NCBI RefSeq assembly: GCF_017377775.1
Contig: NZ_JAFVLN010000001.1
Location: 558,001 to 622,000 of the forward strand
Source: Streptomyces sp. VRA16 Mangrove soil
GTDB lineage: Bacteria > Actinomycetota > Actinomycetes > Streptomycetales > Streptomycetaceae
Reading direction: 5' to 3'
Length of the DNA: 64,000 nucleotides
Shown: positions 8,887 through 17,861 of the stretch, piece by piece
Position numbering within the stretch: position 1 is the stretch's first letter
How the letters are laid out: each line of letters starts with the position of its first letter
Position numbers and translations under genes: made by a program
The notes under the pieces: model-generated
What the model saw: the letters and a program-made list of their open reading frames with translations, nothing else
Told to the model about the DNA's origin: nothing
The model's database searches: none

Positions 8887-8905
8887 CCATACGCTGGGCG
8901 TATGG
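8887..8905. promoter_or_regulatory. Perfect palindrome, probable LysR operator overlapping the lysR start
   Basis: CCATACGC-TGG-GCGTATGG is a perfect 8-bp inverted repeat containing the LysR-type box ATAC-N7-GTAT. It covers the ATG (8902) of the plus-strand LysR gene and lies upstream of the divergent exporter. No Shine-Dalgarno precedes the ATG, and a TAnnnT hexamer (TACGCT, 8890-8895) sits at a suitable distance, so the LysR mRNA may be leaderless (inference). Confidence 0.65.
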
Positions 8906-9759
8906 ATGTGGAGCTCCGTCACCTGCGCTGCCTCGTCGCCATCGTCGACGAGGGCACCTTCACCGACGCCGCGATCCGGCTCGGCGTCTCCCAGGCGGCG
9001 GTGTCCCGGAACCTGGCCGCGCTCGAGCGGGCCCTCGGCGTACGGCTGCTGCGGCGCACCTCGCGCGAGGTGACCCCGACCGCGAGCGGCACCCGCGTGG
9101 TGGCGCACGCCCGCCGGGTGCTCGGGGAGGTCGACGACCTGGTCCAGGAGGCCACGTCGGGCCGCAGCAGCGTACGGATCGGCTACGCGTGGTCCGCGGT
9201 CGGACGGCACACCTCCGCGTTCCAGCGCCGCTGGGCGAGCGCACACCCGGAGACGGATCTGCACCTGGTGCGGACGCACTCCGCCACCGCCGGGCTCGCC
9301 GAGGGCCGCTGCGACATCGCCGTGGTCCGCAGGCCCGTCGACGCGCGGCGCTTCGACAGCGCGATCATCGGCCTGGAGCGGCGGCTGTGCGCCCTGTCCG
9401 CCGACGATCCGCTGGCCAGGCGCCGGTCGCTGCGACTCGCCGACCTGAGCGAGCGGACCCTGCTGATCGACCGCCGTACCGGCACCACCACCCCCGAACT
9501 GTGGCCGCCCGAGTCCCGCCCCGCGATCGAGGAGACCCACGACGTCGACGACTGGCTGACCGTGATCGCGGGCGGCCGCTGCCTCGGCATGACGGCGGAG
9601 TCCACCGCCCACCAGTACCCGCGGCCCGGTGTCGTCTACCGGCCCGTCAAGGACGCCGAGCCGATCGCGGTGCGGATCGCCTGGTGGTCCGACGATCCGC
9701 ACCCCGCCACCCAGCAGGTGATCGAACTGCTCACGGCGCTGTACCGGGGCGACACCTGA
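8902..9759 (+). CDS. LysR-family transcriptional regulator (285 aa)
   Basis: Typical start MDVELRHLRCLVAIVDEG, HTH with LGVSQAAVSRNLAALERALG (about residues 28-47), then the co-inducer domain. It sits head-to-head with the EamA exporter, a common arrangement in which the LysR protein activates export of its inducer. The start codon lies inside a perfect palindrome with an ATAC-N7-GTAT LysR box, implying tight autoregulation. There is no recognisable ribosome binding site, so translation may be leaderless. It ends before a strong convergent hairpin at 9802-9821. Confidence 0.85.
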   Translation: MDVELRHLRCLVAIVDEGTFTDAAIRLGVSQAAVSRNLAALERALGVRLLRRTSREVTPTASGTRVVAHARRVLGEVDDLVQEATSGRSSVRIGYAWSAVGRHTSAFQRRWASAHPETDLHLVRTHSATAGLAEGRCDIAVVRRPVDARRFDSAIIGLERRLCALSADDPLARRRSLRLADLSERTLLIDRRTGTTTPELWPPESRPAIEETHDVDDWLTVIAGGRCLGMTAESTAHQYPRPGVVYRPVKDAEPIAVRIAWWSDDPHPATQQVIELLTALYRGDT

Positions 9760-9801
9760 CGGCACGTGGGCCCGTACGCTCCCGCGCTCGAACCGGCGGG
9801 T

Positions 9802-9821
9802 GCCGCGGGGCTTCCCGCGGC
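9802..9821. terminator. Hairpin between convergent lysR and denD
   Basis: GCCGCGGG-gctt-CCCGCGGC is a perfect 8-bp stem with a 4-nt loop placed between the two stop codons. No U-run follows, as is usual in Streptomyces. It probably stops transcription from both sides. Confidence 0.65.
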
Positions 9822-9824
9822 CGG

Positions 9825-10841
9825 TCACCGGACCGGTACGACGACGGCTTCCCGGTGCTCCGCCGCGTACTGCCGCACCACCGACGCGAAGTCCGGATCG
9901 GCCGCGAGCCCGAGACCGTTCGCCCGCGCGGGATCGACGACGGCGGGCCACGAGCCGACGATGGCCTCCACGGCCGGGTCGGGGGCGAGCGTCACCAGAT
10001 CGGCGACCGCGTCGCCCGCCAGCGCGCGCAGCGTGCCGAGCATCTCGGCGACCGTGACCGTGAGCGCCGGCAGGTTGACCGGCAGCGTGCCGTTCAACAG
10101 GCCGGGGCCCACGCCGCGTTCGGCCTGCGCGACACGGAGGATGCCCTCCACCGTGCGGCGCGGGGAGGCCAGCGCGACGCGCAGGTCCGGGGCGACGGGA
10201 CAGACCGCAGGCAGGCCCGCCAGCGGTTCGCGCACGATGCCGGACAGGAAGCCGGAGGCGGCCGCGTTCGGCCGGCCCGGCCGCACCGCCACCGTCATCA
10301 GCCGGGCCACCCGGCCGTCGACGAAGCCCCGGCGGGTGTACTCCGCGATCAACTGCTCGCAGATCCGCTTCTGGACGCCGTAGCTCGACCGCGGGGCGGG
10401 CAGCGTCGCCTCCGTGACGACCGCGGGCAGCGGCAGCGCGGCGTCGGACCCGTACACCGCGACGCTGCTGGAGAAGAACAGCCGTACCGTCGGCCCACCG
10501 GCGGCCGACTGGGCACGGGCCGCGTCGAGCAGTGCGCGGGTCGTGTCGAGATTGGCGCGCATGCCGAGGTCGAAGTCCGCCTCGCACGCGGCCGACACAG
10601 CGGCGGCCAGGTGCACGACCACGTCCACCGGGTCCGCGAAGAGGGCGCCGAGCCGGTCCGTGAGATCCCCCTGGACGACGTCCACCCGCGGGTCGGCCGC
10701 CGGCGGCGATCCGTCCGGGACGACCAGGTCCGCCAGGACCAGCCGGTCGATCGGGACGCCGTCGAACGTGCCCCGCTCCAGCAGGGCGCGAGCCACCCGC
10801 TGCCCCAGAAAACCGAAGCCACCCGTGACGACGACCCTCAT
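9825..10841 (-). CDS. denD: D-erythronate dehydrogenase-like NAD-dependent epimerase/dehydratase (338 aa)
   Basis: Extended short-chain dehydrogenase. Seen: the Rossmann motif [14 protein letters not shown] at the N-terminus, a catalytic Ser in [12 protein letters not shown] and the YxxxK pair in [14 protein letters not shown]. Sequence layout ([33 protein letters not shown] segment) matches DenD, which oxidises D-erythronate to 2-oxo-tetronate. Start ATG 10841 has a GAGGAG ribosome binding site. It overlaps the upstream otnI-like gene by 4 nt, which strongly supports the tetronate-catabolism reading. The kinase (OtnK/DenK) and aldolase (OtnC) needed to finish the pathway are not in this window. 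Confidence 0.8.
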   Translation of the reverse strand: MRVVVTGGFGFLGQRVARALLERGTFDGVPIDRLVLADLVVPDGSPPAADPRVDVVQGDLTDRLGALFADPVDVVVHLAAAVSAACEADFDLGMRANLDTTRALLDAARAQSAAGGPTVRLFFSSSVAVYGSDAALPLPAVVTEATLPAPRSSYGVQKRICEQLIAEYTRRGFVDGRVARLMTVAVRPGRPNAAASGFLSGIVREPLAGLPAVCPVAPDLRVALASPRRTVEGILRVAQAERGVGPGLLNGTLPVNLPALTVTVAEMLGTLRALAGDAVADLVTLAPDPAVEAIVGSWPAVVDPARANGLGLAADPDFASVVRQYAAEHREAVVVPVR

Positions 10842-11641
10842 GCGTGCACTCCTCGAAGACCTCGAAGGGCGGTGAACCAGCCGAGCCCCGCACGCGTACC
10901 GGCCCGCGGGACGTACTCGCAGCCGATCCACCCGTCGAAGCCCGACTCGTCGATCACGGCGCAGAGATGACCGAGGGAGAGCTCGCCCGAGTCCGGCTCG
11001 TGGCGGTCCGGCACGCCCGCGATCTGCAGATGCCCGACCCGGCCGGTCGGTAGGTCGCGGCGCAGCGTCGTGGTGAGATCGCCCTCCACGATCTGGCAGT
11101 GGTACAGATCGAGCTGCACCTTGAGACGGGGCGCCCCCACCTCCTGGACCACGGCGTGCGCGGCGGCCTGCCGCCGGAGGAAGTACCCCGGCATGTCACG
11201 GCCGTTGATCGGCTCGATCAGCACGTCCACGCCCACGGCCGCGGCCCGCTCGGCGGCGAACGCGAGGTTGGCCAGATAGGTGTCGCGCAGAGCCGCCGGT
11301 TCCGTCCCCGCCGGTGCGACGCCGGCCATCACATGAACGCGCGGGCTGCCGACGACGGCCGCGTACTCCAGCGCCCGCTCGATCCCGGAGCGGGTCTCCG
11401 CCTCGCGGCCGGGCAGCGCCGCGGTCCCGCGCTCGCCCGCGTCCCAGTCGCCGGGCGGCGCGTTGAACAGCACCTGCCGCAGCCCGTGGTCGTCGAGCCT
11501 GCGGCGCAGCTCGGCGGGGTCGTAGGCGTACGGGAAGAGATACTCGACGGCCTCGAAGCCGTCCGCCGACGCCGCCGCGAAACGGTCGAGGAAAGCGTGC
11601 TCGGAATACAGGGTCGTCAGGTTCGCGGCGAACCTCGGCAT
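10838..11641 (-). CDS. otnI: 2-oxo-tetronate isomerase / hydroxypyruvate isomerase family (267 aa)
   Basis: AP-endonuclease-2-type TIM barrel. Seen: [31 protein letters not shown], the metal/substrate residues in [16 protein letters not shown] and [16 protein letters not shown] segments, and [12 protein letters not shown] near the end, all typical of Hyi/OtnI. OtnI interconverts 2-oxo- and 3-oxo-tetronate during erythronate or threonate use. It is translationally coupled (ATGA overlap) to the denD-like gene downstream, forming a two-gene operon. Hydroxypyruvate isomerase or another ketose isomerase role cannot be excluded. Confidence 0.8.
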   Translation of the reverse strand: MPRFAANLTTLYSEHAFLDRFAAASADGFEAVEYLFPYAYDPAELRRRLDDHGLRQVLFNAPPGDWDAGERGTAALPGREAETRSGIERALEYAAVVGSPRVHVMAGVAPAGTEPAALRDTYLANLAFAAERAAAVGVDVLIEPINGRDMPGYFLRRQAAAHAVVQEVGAPRLKVQLDLYHCQIVEGDLTTTLRRDLPTGRVGHLQIAGVPDRHEPDSGELSLGHLCAVIDESGFDGWIGCEYVPRAGTRAGLGWFTALRGLRGVHA

Positions 11642-11650
11642 GCGGTCTCC

Positions 11651-12484
11651 TCAGAGCGGGGCCAGATCGGCGTACACCACATGATGGTCCGAGTACGCGC
11701 TGGGCCGCACACGGTCGGCGTGTGCGGTGATGCCGCGCAGAAAGACGTAGTCGAACCTGCTGTACCAGTCGGTGGTCGGCTCGCAGTCGCCGCCGGACGA
11801 CGGGCGGCACGCCGGGTTCGCGTCGGTGGCCAGCGGCCACATGGCGTGGAGTTCGGGGGAGTCCGGCACGGCGTTGAAGTCGCCGAGGACGATCGCCCGG
11901 TCGTGCCGGGCGACCTCGGCGGCGAGCACGGGGACCTGCCGGGCGCGGACCTCCTCCTGGCGCCGCTCGGCGAGGTGCGTGTCGAAGACGCGCACGGGCC
12001 GGCCGGCCACCGTGGTGGTGACCTCCAGATAACCGCGGTCCTCGGACCCGCCGTCGGGATACTCCACGAGCCGTCCGTCCGTGATCGGCGCGGCCGAGAG
12101 GATCGCCTGGCCGTATCCGCCCGGGTGCCACGGAAGGCCCCCGCAGCGGCTCCAGTTGCGCAGCACCGACCCGTACGCGACGTGGTAGTCGAGCCCGTAG
12201 TACTGCTTCAGATAGCGCCGGATCTCGTCGACATCACGGACGCACGCCTCCTGGAGGGCGACGACCTGGGGCGCGTACGTGGCGATGTCGGCCGCGCGCC
12301 CCATGTTCTGGCCGCTGCTCCGGCAGGGGTTGCAGATGTTCCACGTCATGACCCGGTTCGCGACGAATCCCGTGGCGGCGTCGGTGGGCAGCGGGTGGGG
12401 TGCGGGGTCGCCACTGGGGGCGCTGGGCCCGGTGAGCAGCAGACAGATCACCGCGAGGGCGCCCGCGAGTACCCGTGTGTCCAT
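11651..12484 (-). CDS. Secreted endonuclease/exonuclease/phosphatase-family protein (277 aa)
   Basis: Signal peptide (MDTRVLAGALAVICLLLTG) followed by an EEP fold: VMTWNICNPC, QVVALQEAC (metal-binding Glu), DTHLAERR, VLGDFNAVPDSPEL (catalytic Asp/Asn) and YSDHHVVYADL (terminal Asp-His). Such secreted proteins hydrolyse phosphodiester or phosphate esters (DNase, sphingomyelinase or inositol phosphatase type); the substrate cannot be told from sequence. The paired Cys in NPCRSS, EAC, WSRCGG and PACRPSSGGDCE fit an exported, disulfide-bonded protein. A strong terminator separates it from the upstream BNR gene, so it has its own promoter. Confidence 0.8.
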   Translation of the reverse strand: MDTRVLAGALAVICLLLTGPSAPSGDPAPHPLPTDAATGFVANRVMTWNICNPCRSSGQNMGRAADIATYAPQVVALQEACVRDVDEIRRYLKQYYGLDYHVAYGSVLRNWSRCGGLPWHPGGYGQAILSAAPITDGRLVEYPDGGSEDRGYLEVTTTVAGRPVRVFDTHLAERRQEEVRARQVPVLAAEVARHDRAIVLGDFNAVPDSPELHAMWPLATDANPACRPSSGGDCEPTTDWYSRFDYVFLRGITAHADRVRPSAYSDHHVVYADLAPL

Positions 12485-12630
12485 GCGCCGCACCCCGCCT
12501 CCTCCGCCGGACCCACATGGGATCACAGTCGGGACGTCCGGTCGAGGGCGGCCAGGTGGTGGAGCGAGTTCGCCGGATGGTCGGGGCCGAACGGCGGGGG
12601 GCATGCGAGTCCTCGTCGTCCCGGGCTCCC

Positions 12631-12665
12631 GCCCGCACGGTGGGAGACCTTCCCACCGTGCGGGC
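12631..12665 (-). terminator. Strong hairpin terminator downstream of the BNR gene
   Basis: A perfect 15-bp inverted repeat (arms GCCCGCACGGTGGGA and its complement) with a 5-nt loop lies 65 nt past the stop of the minus-strand BNR gene, before the next minus-strand gene. The rest of 12485-12730 shows nothing recognisable beyond promoter space. Confidence 0.8.
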
Positions 12666-12730
12666 GATCCGGCGCGGCGAGACTCATCGGCCGCCGACAC
12701 GCCAGGAGGACACCGCGACGGCGCCGGGAC

Positions 12731-14035
12731 TCAGCGGCGGCCGTAGTAGAGCGCGTGGTTCGCCGTGTCGGGCAGGTACAGGACGTCGTTCCCGTCCGAG
12801 TCCCGCCGCACGGCGAGCCGGTCCGCGGTCACGCCCGGCGCGGCCGACTCCGCGGTCCACGAGCCGTCCGCGGCCTGCGTCGCGGCGAACACCCGGTCCG
12901 TGCCGGACGTCGTCACGTAGTAGACCCGCTTGGTGTCCGTCTCGTCCCAGGTGATGCCGAGCGCCGCGGAGGTCTGCCCGCCCGCGTACACGGTCTTGCT
13001 CACCCAGGAGCTGCCGCTCGGGTACGCGTAGTACACACGGAAGTTCCCGGCGCTCTCGGTCGAGCGGTAGCGGTAGGCGACCTTCGGGGTGGAGCCGTCG
13101 AGCGTGAGCTTCGCGCTCTGCACGGCAGGACCGGTGTACGCGTTGTCGTTGCTCCACACCTCGTCGGTGGTGAAGCCCTGGATCACGTCGGAGGTGTCCG
13201 GGGTGACCGGGGTGGTGACCGCGGCGCCCCTGCTGTCCGAGAAGGTCCCCGTCGACGGGTCGTACACCATGTAGGTCAGCATGTGCCGGAACGCCACCGC
13301 GGGGGCCTTGGCCCACTCGAAGAGGATGTGCACGCGGCCGGCCGAGTCCACCGTCAGATCGTCGGGGTACACGGAGCGGTACAGCGCGCTCGCGAAGGTG
13401 GCGACCACGCTCCAGCGGGAGTTGGCGTTGTCCCAGCGGTACAGCTTGCCGGGCCGCTGGTCGGCGCCGGTGCCGACCCGGGCGGCCAGGTACAGGTCGC
13501 CGTTCGGGGCCGTGGTCAGGACCGGGTACGTGATGCCCTCGCCCTGGTCGGGCAGCTCGGCGGCGTGGTCGGTGACGTCGCCGCCGGGGGCCTCGGTGCG
13601 GAAGTAGCGCCAGGGATTGGCGTGCATGGAGGTGAACACGTGCAGTCGGCCGCTGCCGTCCCGTGCGATCGACGGCTGGTTGTGGCCGTTGTCGTCGACG
13701 AACTCGGCCTGCGTCCCGTCGGAATTGAGCAGCGGCAGCCGGCTCCACACGCCGTCGGGGTCACGGCGGGCGATCGCCGGGCGGTGCGTGGTCTCCGTCG
13801 AGCCGGGCTCGTTGAACGCGAAGTACGTGTACTGGCCGCGCCCCTTGTACGTGGCCGCGGGCGTCCACCACGCCGCCTGGTTCGACGAGTCCATCGTGTA
13901 CGGGACCTTCTCGATCACCGTCGCCGTCGCGGCGGTCGCCGCCGGATCGTCGGCGCGGGCGGCCGAGACGGGCATCAGCAGGGCGGCCAGTGTCGCCGCC
14001 GACGCGGCGTACGTGCGCAGTCGGGAACGTCTCAT
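12731..14035 (-). CDS. Secreted BNR-repeat beta-propeller protein, possible polysaccharide lyase (434 aa)
   Basis: Signal peptide ending near ARADDPA, then a beta-propeller with repeated Asp-box-like turns (RDGSGRLHVF, TAPNGDLYLAARV, VDSAGRVHILFEW). The segment NGHNQPSIARDGSGRLHVF is typical of the BNR_4 family, which includes ulvan and rhamnose-glucuronate lyases (PL24/PL25-type propellers). Catalytic assignment is inference. The gene lies in the same orientation just after a sugar ABC importer, which fits an extracellular enzyme releasing oligosaccharides for uptake. Hairpins lie on both sides (14117-14152 before, 12631-12665 after), so it may be a separate transcript in the same regulon. 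Confidence 0.7.
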   Translation of the reverse strand: MRRSRLRTYAASAATLAALLMPVSAARADDPAATAATATVIEKVPYTMDSSNQAAWWTPAATYKGRGQYTYFAFNEPGSTETTHRPAIARRDPDGVWSRLPLLNSDGTQAEFVDDNGHNQPSIARDGSGRLHVFTSMHANPWRYFRTEAPGGDVTDHAAELPDQGEGITYPVLTTAPNGDLYLAARVGTGADQRPGKLYRWDNANSRWSVVATFASALYRSVYPDDLTVDSAGRVHILFEWAKAPAVAFRHMLTYMVYDPSTGTFSDSRGAAVTTPVTPDTSDVIQGFTTDEVWSNDNAYTGPAVQSAKLTLDGSTPKVAYRYRSTESAGNFRVYYAYPSGSSWVSKTVYAGGQTSAALGITWDETDTKRVYYVTTSGTDRVFAATQAADGSWTAESAAPGVTADRLAVRRDSDGNDVLYLPDTANHALYYGRR

Positions 14036-14116
14036 GGTGAACTCCTTCGCGGGTGCGGTGAGATGCCGTACAGGAGTGGCCCGCGGGACGGGCCGGTTCG
14101 GGGGCAGGACAGCGCA

Positions 14117-14152
14117 GGGCCCGGTGACAGCCGTACGACGTTCACCGGGCCC
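14117..14152 (-). terminator. Hairpin after the sugar-binding protein gene
   Basis: GGGCCCGGTGA (14117-14127) and TCACCGGGCCC (14142-14152) form a perfect 11-bp stem with a 14-nt loop, about 25 nt past the stop of the minus-strand binding-protein gene. It could attenuate rather than block read-through into the BNR gene. Confidence 0.7.
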
Positions 14153-14176
14153 CGGGTCCCTGGGGGATGGCGCGGG

Positions 14177-15478
14177 TCAGCGCTTGATGAGCGCGGCGAC
14201 CTCCTCGCCGGCCTGCTTCATCGCGTCCTTCGGCTTCGACTTGCCGACGAGGACGGCCTGGACCTGCTTGGCGACGGCCTCCTCGATCTGGGCGTTCTGC
14301 GCGAACTGCCAGAACGGGCTGCCGGTCGCCGTCTTCGTGATCTTCTCGGTCCACTCGGTGCTGAACGTGTCCTGGGCGACCTTCGGGTCGGCCAGGCCCT
14401 TGGTGGTCGACGGCGGCAGGGCACGCTCGGTGAAGTACTGGGCGACGGTGGCCTGGTCGGTGGTGGTGTGCAGCGCGAAGTCCGTCGCCGCGTCCTGACC
14501 CTTGCCCTTCACGATCGCGATCACGCCGCCCCACAGCAGCGCCTGCGGGGTGTCACCGGCCTTCAGGACCGGGCGCTCCATCGGCTGCATCGCGTCGGCC
14601 AGCGTCTTGTCCTTCGACTGGGCCGCGGTCACGCCCTTGCCGATGATGGCGTCGTCGTAGAAGGCGGCCTTGCCCTGGCTGAACAGGGCGCGCGCGTCGA
14701 AGCGGTCCACGTCCGCGGCGATCAGCTTCTCGTCGTGCAGCTTCTTGTACCAGGTGACGGCATCGATCGAGGCGTCGTCCCCGATCGTCACCTTGCCGCC
14801 GTCCAGCAGCGTGCAGCCGAAGGTCTGCATCCACGGGAAGATGTCCTTGAGCTGCGCGACCTTGGTCGCGGCGGCGTAGGGCACGACCCCGCCGCCCAGG
14901 CCCTTCAGCTCCCGCAGCGCGGCCTCGAAGTCCTCGACGGTGACCGGGTGCTCCTTGATGCCGGCCTTCTTCAGGAGCTTGGAGTTGGCGATCACACCGA
15001 TCGAGCCGGTGTTCCACGGCAGGCCGTACTGCTTGCCGTCGTACTTGCCGCTGTTCAGCGCCACGTCCGTGTAGCCGCCCTTGCCGGCCACCGAGCCGAG
15101 GTCGGCGAGCTTGCCCATCTGCGCGACCGCCGCGAGCCAGGCGATGTCGAGGTGCACGGCGCCGGTGGTCTCGCCGCCGCCGAGCTTCAGGGTGAGCTGG
15201 CTCAGGTACTCGTTGTACGGGTACGAGACCGCGCGGATCTTCGAGTTCTGGTCCTTCTCCCACGCCTTGATGATCTTCTCGATCGACGGCTTGGCCGCCT
15301 CCTCGTTCAGCGACCACGAGGTGAAGTCGAAGTTCTTGGACTTCGTGTCGCCGCCGTTGGAGGAGGTGCTGGGCCCGGACGGGGCGCAGGCGCCGAGCAC
15401 ACCGGCGCCGGCCACACCGAGGGCTCCGATACCGAACATGCGCAGCGCGCCGCGACGGCTGATGCCAGAGGTGGTCAT
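14177..15478 (-). CDS. Sugar ABC transporter substrate-binding lipoprotein (433 aa)
   Basis: Family-1 extracellular solute-binding protein. The N-terminus has a twin-arginine motif (SRRGALRMF, residues 7-15) and a lipobox LGAC with Cys31, so it is probably a Tat-exported lipoprotein, common for sugar receptors in Streptomyces. The mature part shows FDFTSWSLNEEAAKPSIEKI, KYDGKQYGLPWNTGSIGVIAN and QALLWGGVIAIVKGKG, typical of oligosaccharide receptors. It lies 131 nt downstream of the two permease genes; receptor-last order is unusual, as the receptor is normally first. It likely binds an oligosaccharide released by the neighbouring secreted BNR protein (inference). Confidence 0.88.
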   Translation of the reverse strand: MTTSGISRRGALRMFGIGALGVAGAGVLGACAPSGPSTSSNGGDTKSKNFDFTSWSLNEEAAKPSIEKIIKAWEKDQNSKIRAVSYPYNEYLSQLTLKLGGGETTGAVHLDIAWLAAVAQMGKLADLGSVAGKGGYTDVALNSGKYDGKQYGLPWNTGSIGVIANSKLLKKAGIKEHPVTVEDFEAALRELKGLGGGVVPYAAATKVAQLKDIFPWMQTFGCTLLDGGKVTIGDDASIDAVTWYKKLHDEKLIAADVDRFDARALFSQGKAAFYDDAIIGKGVTAAQSKDKTLADAMQPMERPVLKAGDTPQALLWGGVIAIVKGKGQDAATDFALHTTTDQATVAQYFTERALPPSTTKGLADPKVAQDTFSTEWTEKITKTATGSPFWQFAQNAQIEEAVAKQVQAVLVGKSKPKDAMKQAGEEVAALIKR

Positions 15479-15609
15479 GGTGTCTCCATGGGGGAGTGGG
15501 ACGGAAGGGAAGGATGTGGGGGCGCGTGCGGGCTCGGCCCGCGGGGGTGCGACTGGATCGCGAGCTGGGGATCGGCTCGGTGACGAGCGCGATACGGGGC
15601 AGCGGTGGG

Positions 15610-16566
15610 CTACTTGACCGATCCGGCGGTCATGCCGCCGACGAGGTAGCGCTGCAGGAACATGAAGGCGACGATCACGGGGACCGACACGACGAGCGAG
15701 GCGGCCATCAGCTGGGGCCAGGCGGTCTGGAATTCACCGATGTAGGTGGAGACGAGGCCGGGCGGCAGCGTCTGCTTCTCCTTGTCGGCCAGCGTCACCG
15801 CGAAGATGAAGTCGTTCCAGCCGCGGACGAAGGCGAACAGACCGGCTGCGACCATGCCGGGCGCGGCCAGCGGCGCCACGATCGAGTGCAGGGTGCGCCA
15901 GCGGGACGCGCCGTCGATCGACGCGGCTTCCAGGAGGGCGTCCGGGATGGTGTCGAAGATGCCCTTCAGCATCCACACGCACAGCGGCATCGTGAACGTG
16001 GTGAAGGAGAGCACGAGCGCGGTGTACGTGTTCAGCAGGCCGAAGCTGGAGAACACGGCGTACAGCGTCACGAGGAGCAGGGCCTGCGGGAACATCTGCG
16101 AGGCCAGCACCAGGTGCATCAGGGAGCGGCGTCCGCGGTAGCGGAACTTGGAGAACGAGTACCCCATGTACGTGGCCACGATCACGCTCAGCACCGCGGT
16201 GATCGACGCGACGACCAGGGAGTTGATCAGGTACTTGATCAGCTGGTCGTTCTCGGCGAGGGCCGTGAAGTTGCTGAGGGTGAGATCGGTGGGGATCAGC
16301 TTCGGCGGGAACTGGAACGTCGACTCGGGCGTGCTCAGCGCCGTCGCGAGCAGCCAGTAGACCGGCAGCAGGCCGAAGGCGCCGATGACGACGACCGCGG
16401 TCCAGGCGACGATCCGCGAGCGCACATGGTCCTTGCGTATCCGGCGCCGGGCGGTGGGCCCGGAGGCGGTCTCGGACCGGTCCGCCCGGTCGGTGCCGGC
16501 GAGCGGGGTGGAGGTCATGGAGGTCATGGAGGCCACGGGGGAGGGCGTCGGGGTCGTGGAGGTCAT
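15610..16566 (-). CDS. Sugar ABC transporter permease, MalG type (318 aa)
   Basis: Carbohydrate-uptake-1 inner permease with six hydrophobic segments and the EAA loop AASIDGASRWRTLHSIVAPL. The N-terminus is a long Ser/Thr/Pro/Met-rich tail (MTSTTPTPSPVASMTSMTSTP) containing a short GGAGGTCAT-type duplication. ATG 16566 overlaps the MalF-type gene stop by 4 nt (ATGA), so the two are translationally coupled. No ATPase gene is present; in Streptomyces such importers commonly share the MsiK ATPase encoded elsewhere (established for the family, inferred here). Confidence 0.9.
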   Translation of the reverse strand: MTSTTPTPSPVASMTSMTSTPLAGTDRADRSETASGPTARRRIRKDHVRSRIVAWTAVVVIGAFGLLPVYWLLATALSTPESTFQFPPKLIPTDLTLSNFTALAENDQLIKYLINSLVVASITAVLSVIVATYMGYSFSKFRYRGRRSLMHLVLASQMFPQALLLVTLYAVFSSFGLLNTYTALVLSFTTFTMPLCVWMLKGIFDTIPDALLEAASIDGASRWRTLHSIVAPLAAPGMVAAGLFAFVRGWNDFIFAVTLADKEKQTLPPGLVSTYIGEFQTAWPQLMAASLVVSVPVIVAFMFLQRYLVGGMTAGSVK

Positions 16567-17507
16567 CGGGCGTCGTCGCCCTTCCGGTCGGTGATCCTGA
16601 GGTAGACGGCGACGAGGACGAGCAGGAGCAGCATCCACAGCCCGCCGAGCGCGGTCGCGCGCCCGATGTCGAAGCCCTTGAACGCGGTCTGGTAGACGGC
16701 GGTCGCGAAGGTCTCGGTGGAACCTGCGGGGCCGCCGCCGGTGAGCACGTAGATGGTGTCGAAGTGCTGGAAGTTCCAGATGAACTCCAGGAGCAGCACG
16801 ATCGAGGCGACCCCGCTGACCTGCGGCCAGGTGACGTTGAAGAAGCGGCGGATCGCGCCTGCGCCGTCCATCGACGCGGCCTCGTGCAGTTCCTTGGGCA
16901 CGGTCTGCAGACCGGCGAGGAGCATCACCATCATCCAGGGGAAGCTCGCCCAGGTCTTGGTGATGATGACCGCGAGCATGGCGGTGCCGGGCTGGCCGAG
17001 CCAGGAGATGGACTCGTGGATGAGCCCCGCCTTCATGAGGATGCCGTTCAGGACGCCGTAGTTGGCGTTGAAGATCCACATCCAGAGGAAGGAGACCACG
17101 ACCCCGGGGATCACCCAGGGGAAGAGGAACAGACCGCGCAGGAAGCCGCTGCCCTTCAGGCCCGTGTTGAGGGCGAGCGCGAGGGCGAAACCGATGACGA
17201 ACGGGACGAGCGTCGCGCCGACGGTGAAGATCAGCGTCTGCTTGAAGATGGTGAGGAAGTCACCGTTCAGCCAGTACGTGAAGTTCTCGAGGCCGACGAA
17301 CTCCCGGCCCGGCAGCCGCAGGTCCTGCTTGAAGAAGCCGGTGACCAGGGCGGACAGCAGCGGGTAGAAGATGATCGCCGCGAACAGGGCGAGTCCCGGA
17401 GCGGTCAGCAGCAGGGCGAACGCGCCGTTGGAGAGTCGCCCGCCGGTCCGCTCACGGTCCCGCCGACGCGGTGGAGCCACCTTCTGGGGAGGTGCGGCCG
17501 TACTCAT
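16563..17507 (-). CDS. Sugar ABC transporter permease, MalF type (314 aa)
   Basis: Integral membrane subunit with N-terminal LLLTAPGLALFAAIIFYPLL, further helices and the EAA loop AASMDGAGAIRRFFNVTWPQ. The ATG at 17507 is preceded by GAGAGGA. It is first in the minus-strand operon and starts from a 354-bp region shared with the divergent FAD-dependent oxidoreductase, in which an 18-bp dyad and an IclR-type site are visible. Forms a heterodimeric channel with the downstream MalG-type protein. Confidence 0.9.
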   Translation of the reverse strand: MSTAAPPQKVAPPRRRDRERTGGRLSNGAFALLLTAPGLALFAAIIFYPLLSALVTGFFKQDLRLPGREFVGLENFTYWLNGDFLTIFKQTLIFTVGATLVPFVIGFALALALNTGLKGSGFLRGLFLFPWVIPGVVVSFLWMWIFNANYGVLNGILMKAGLIHESISWLGQPGTAMLAVIITKTWASFPWMMVMLLAGLQTVPKELHEAASMDGAGAIRRFFNVTWPQVSGVASIVLLLEFIWNFQHFDTIYVLTGGGPAGSTETFATAVYQTAFKGFDIGRATALGGLWMLLLLVLVAVYLRITDRKGDDAR

Positions 17508-17749
17508 GGGTGTGTCCTCTCGAACGGGGCAGGAGCGCCGGGGCCCTGTGTGAACGCCGTCCATGCCCCATTGAACGCAAGTTGCAGCATGCGGGATCGT
17601 TCTCCATATGGCGCGACGACGTCAACCCTTTTGGTCGGTGAATCGCCGGTTCTGCGCAGGACCGGCGAACTCGCCCTACCTGCCATGAACGTGAAATGCG
17701 GCTCGTACACAGCCGTGCCGGCGGCTGCGAAGGAAACTTACAACGGATC

Positions 17750-17767
17750 CCACTGGCTGAACAGTGG
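17750..17767. promoter_or_regulatory. Inverted repeat CCACTG-N6-CAGTGG in the divergent promoter
   Basis: A perfect 6-bp dyad that directly abuts the IclR-type site at 17768-17782. It lies in the 17508-17861 region between the permease operon and the oxidoreductase gene. The remainder of this 354-bp region shows no gene, only promoter-like space. Confidence 0.45.
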
Positions 17768-17782
17768 TTGCACAATATGCAT
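17768..17782. promoter_or_regulatory. Probable IclR operator copy 1
   Basis: TTGCACAATATGCAT matches TTGCACTATCTGCAT, found in the promoter of the linked IclR gene (20965-20979), at 13 of 15 positions. Each is a pseudo-palindrome TTGCA-N5-TGCAT. It lies about 80 nt before the oxidoreductase start. Shared presence in both promoters supports a local IclR regulon. Confidence 0.65.
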
Positions 17783-17861
17783 GTGATGTACGTTCAAGGC
17801 CGCTCCGCTGCTGCGCGGGGCGCCCGAGCTTCACATCGCGACATACCCAGGAGGCCGCACC

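Noticed and set aside
11099..15583. A 1494-codon open frame on the plus strand, antisense to the endonuclease, BNR and sugar-binding genes.
   Set aside because: Composition is Arg/Val/Gly/His-rich with no domain and it is the complement of three well-supported genes. Typical high-GC shadow frame.
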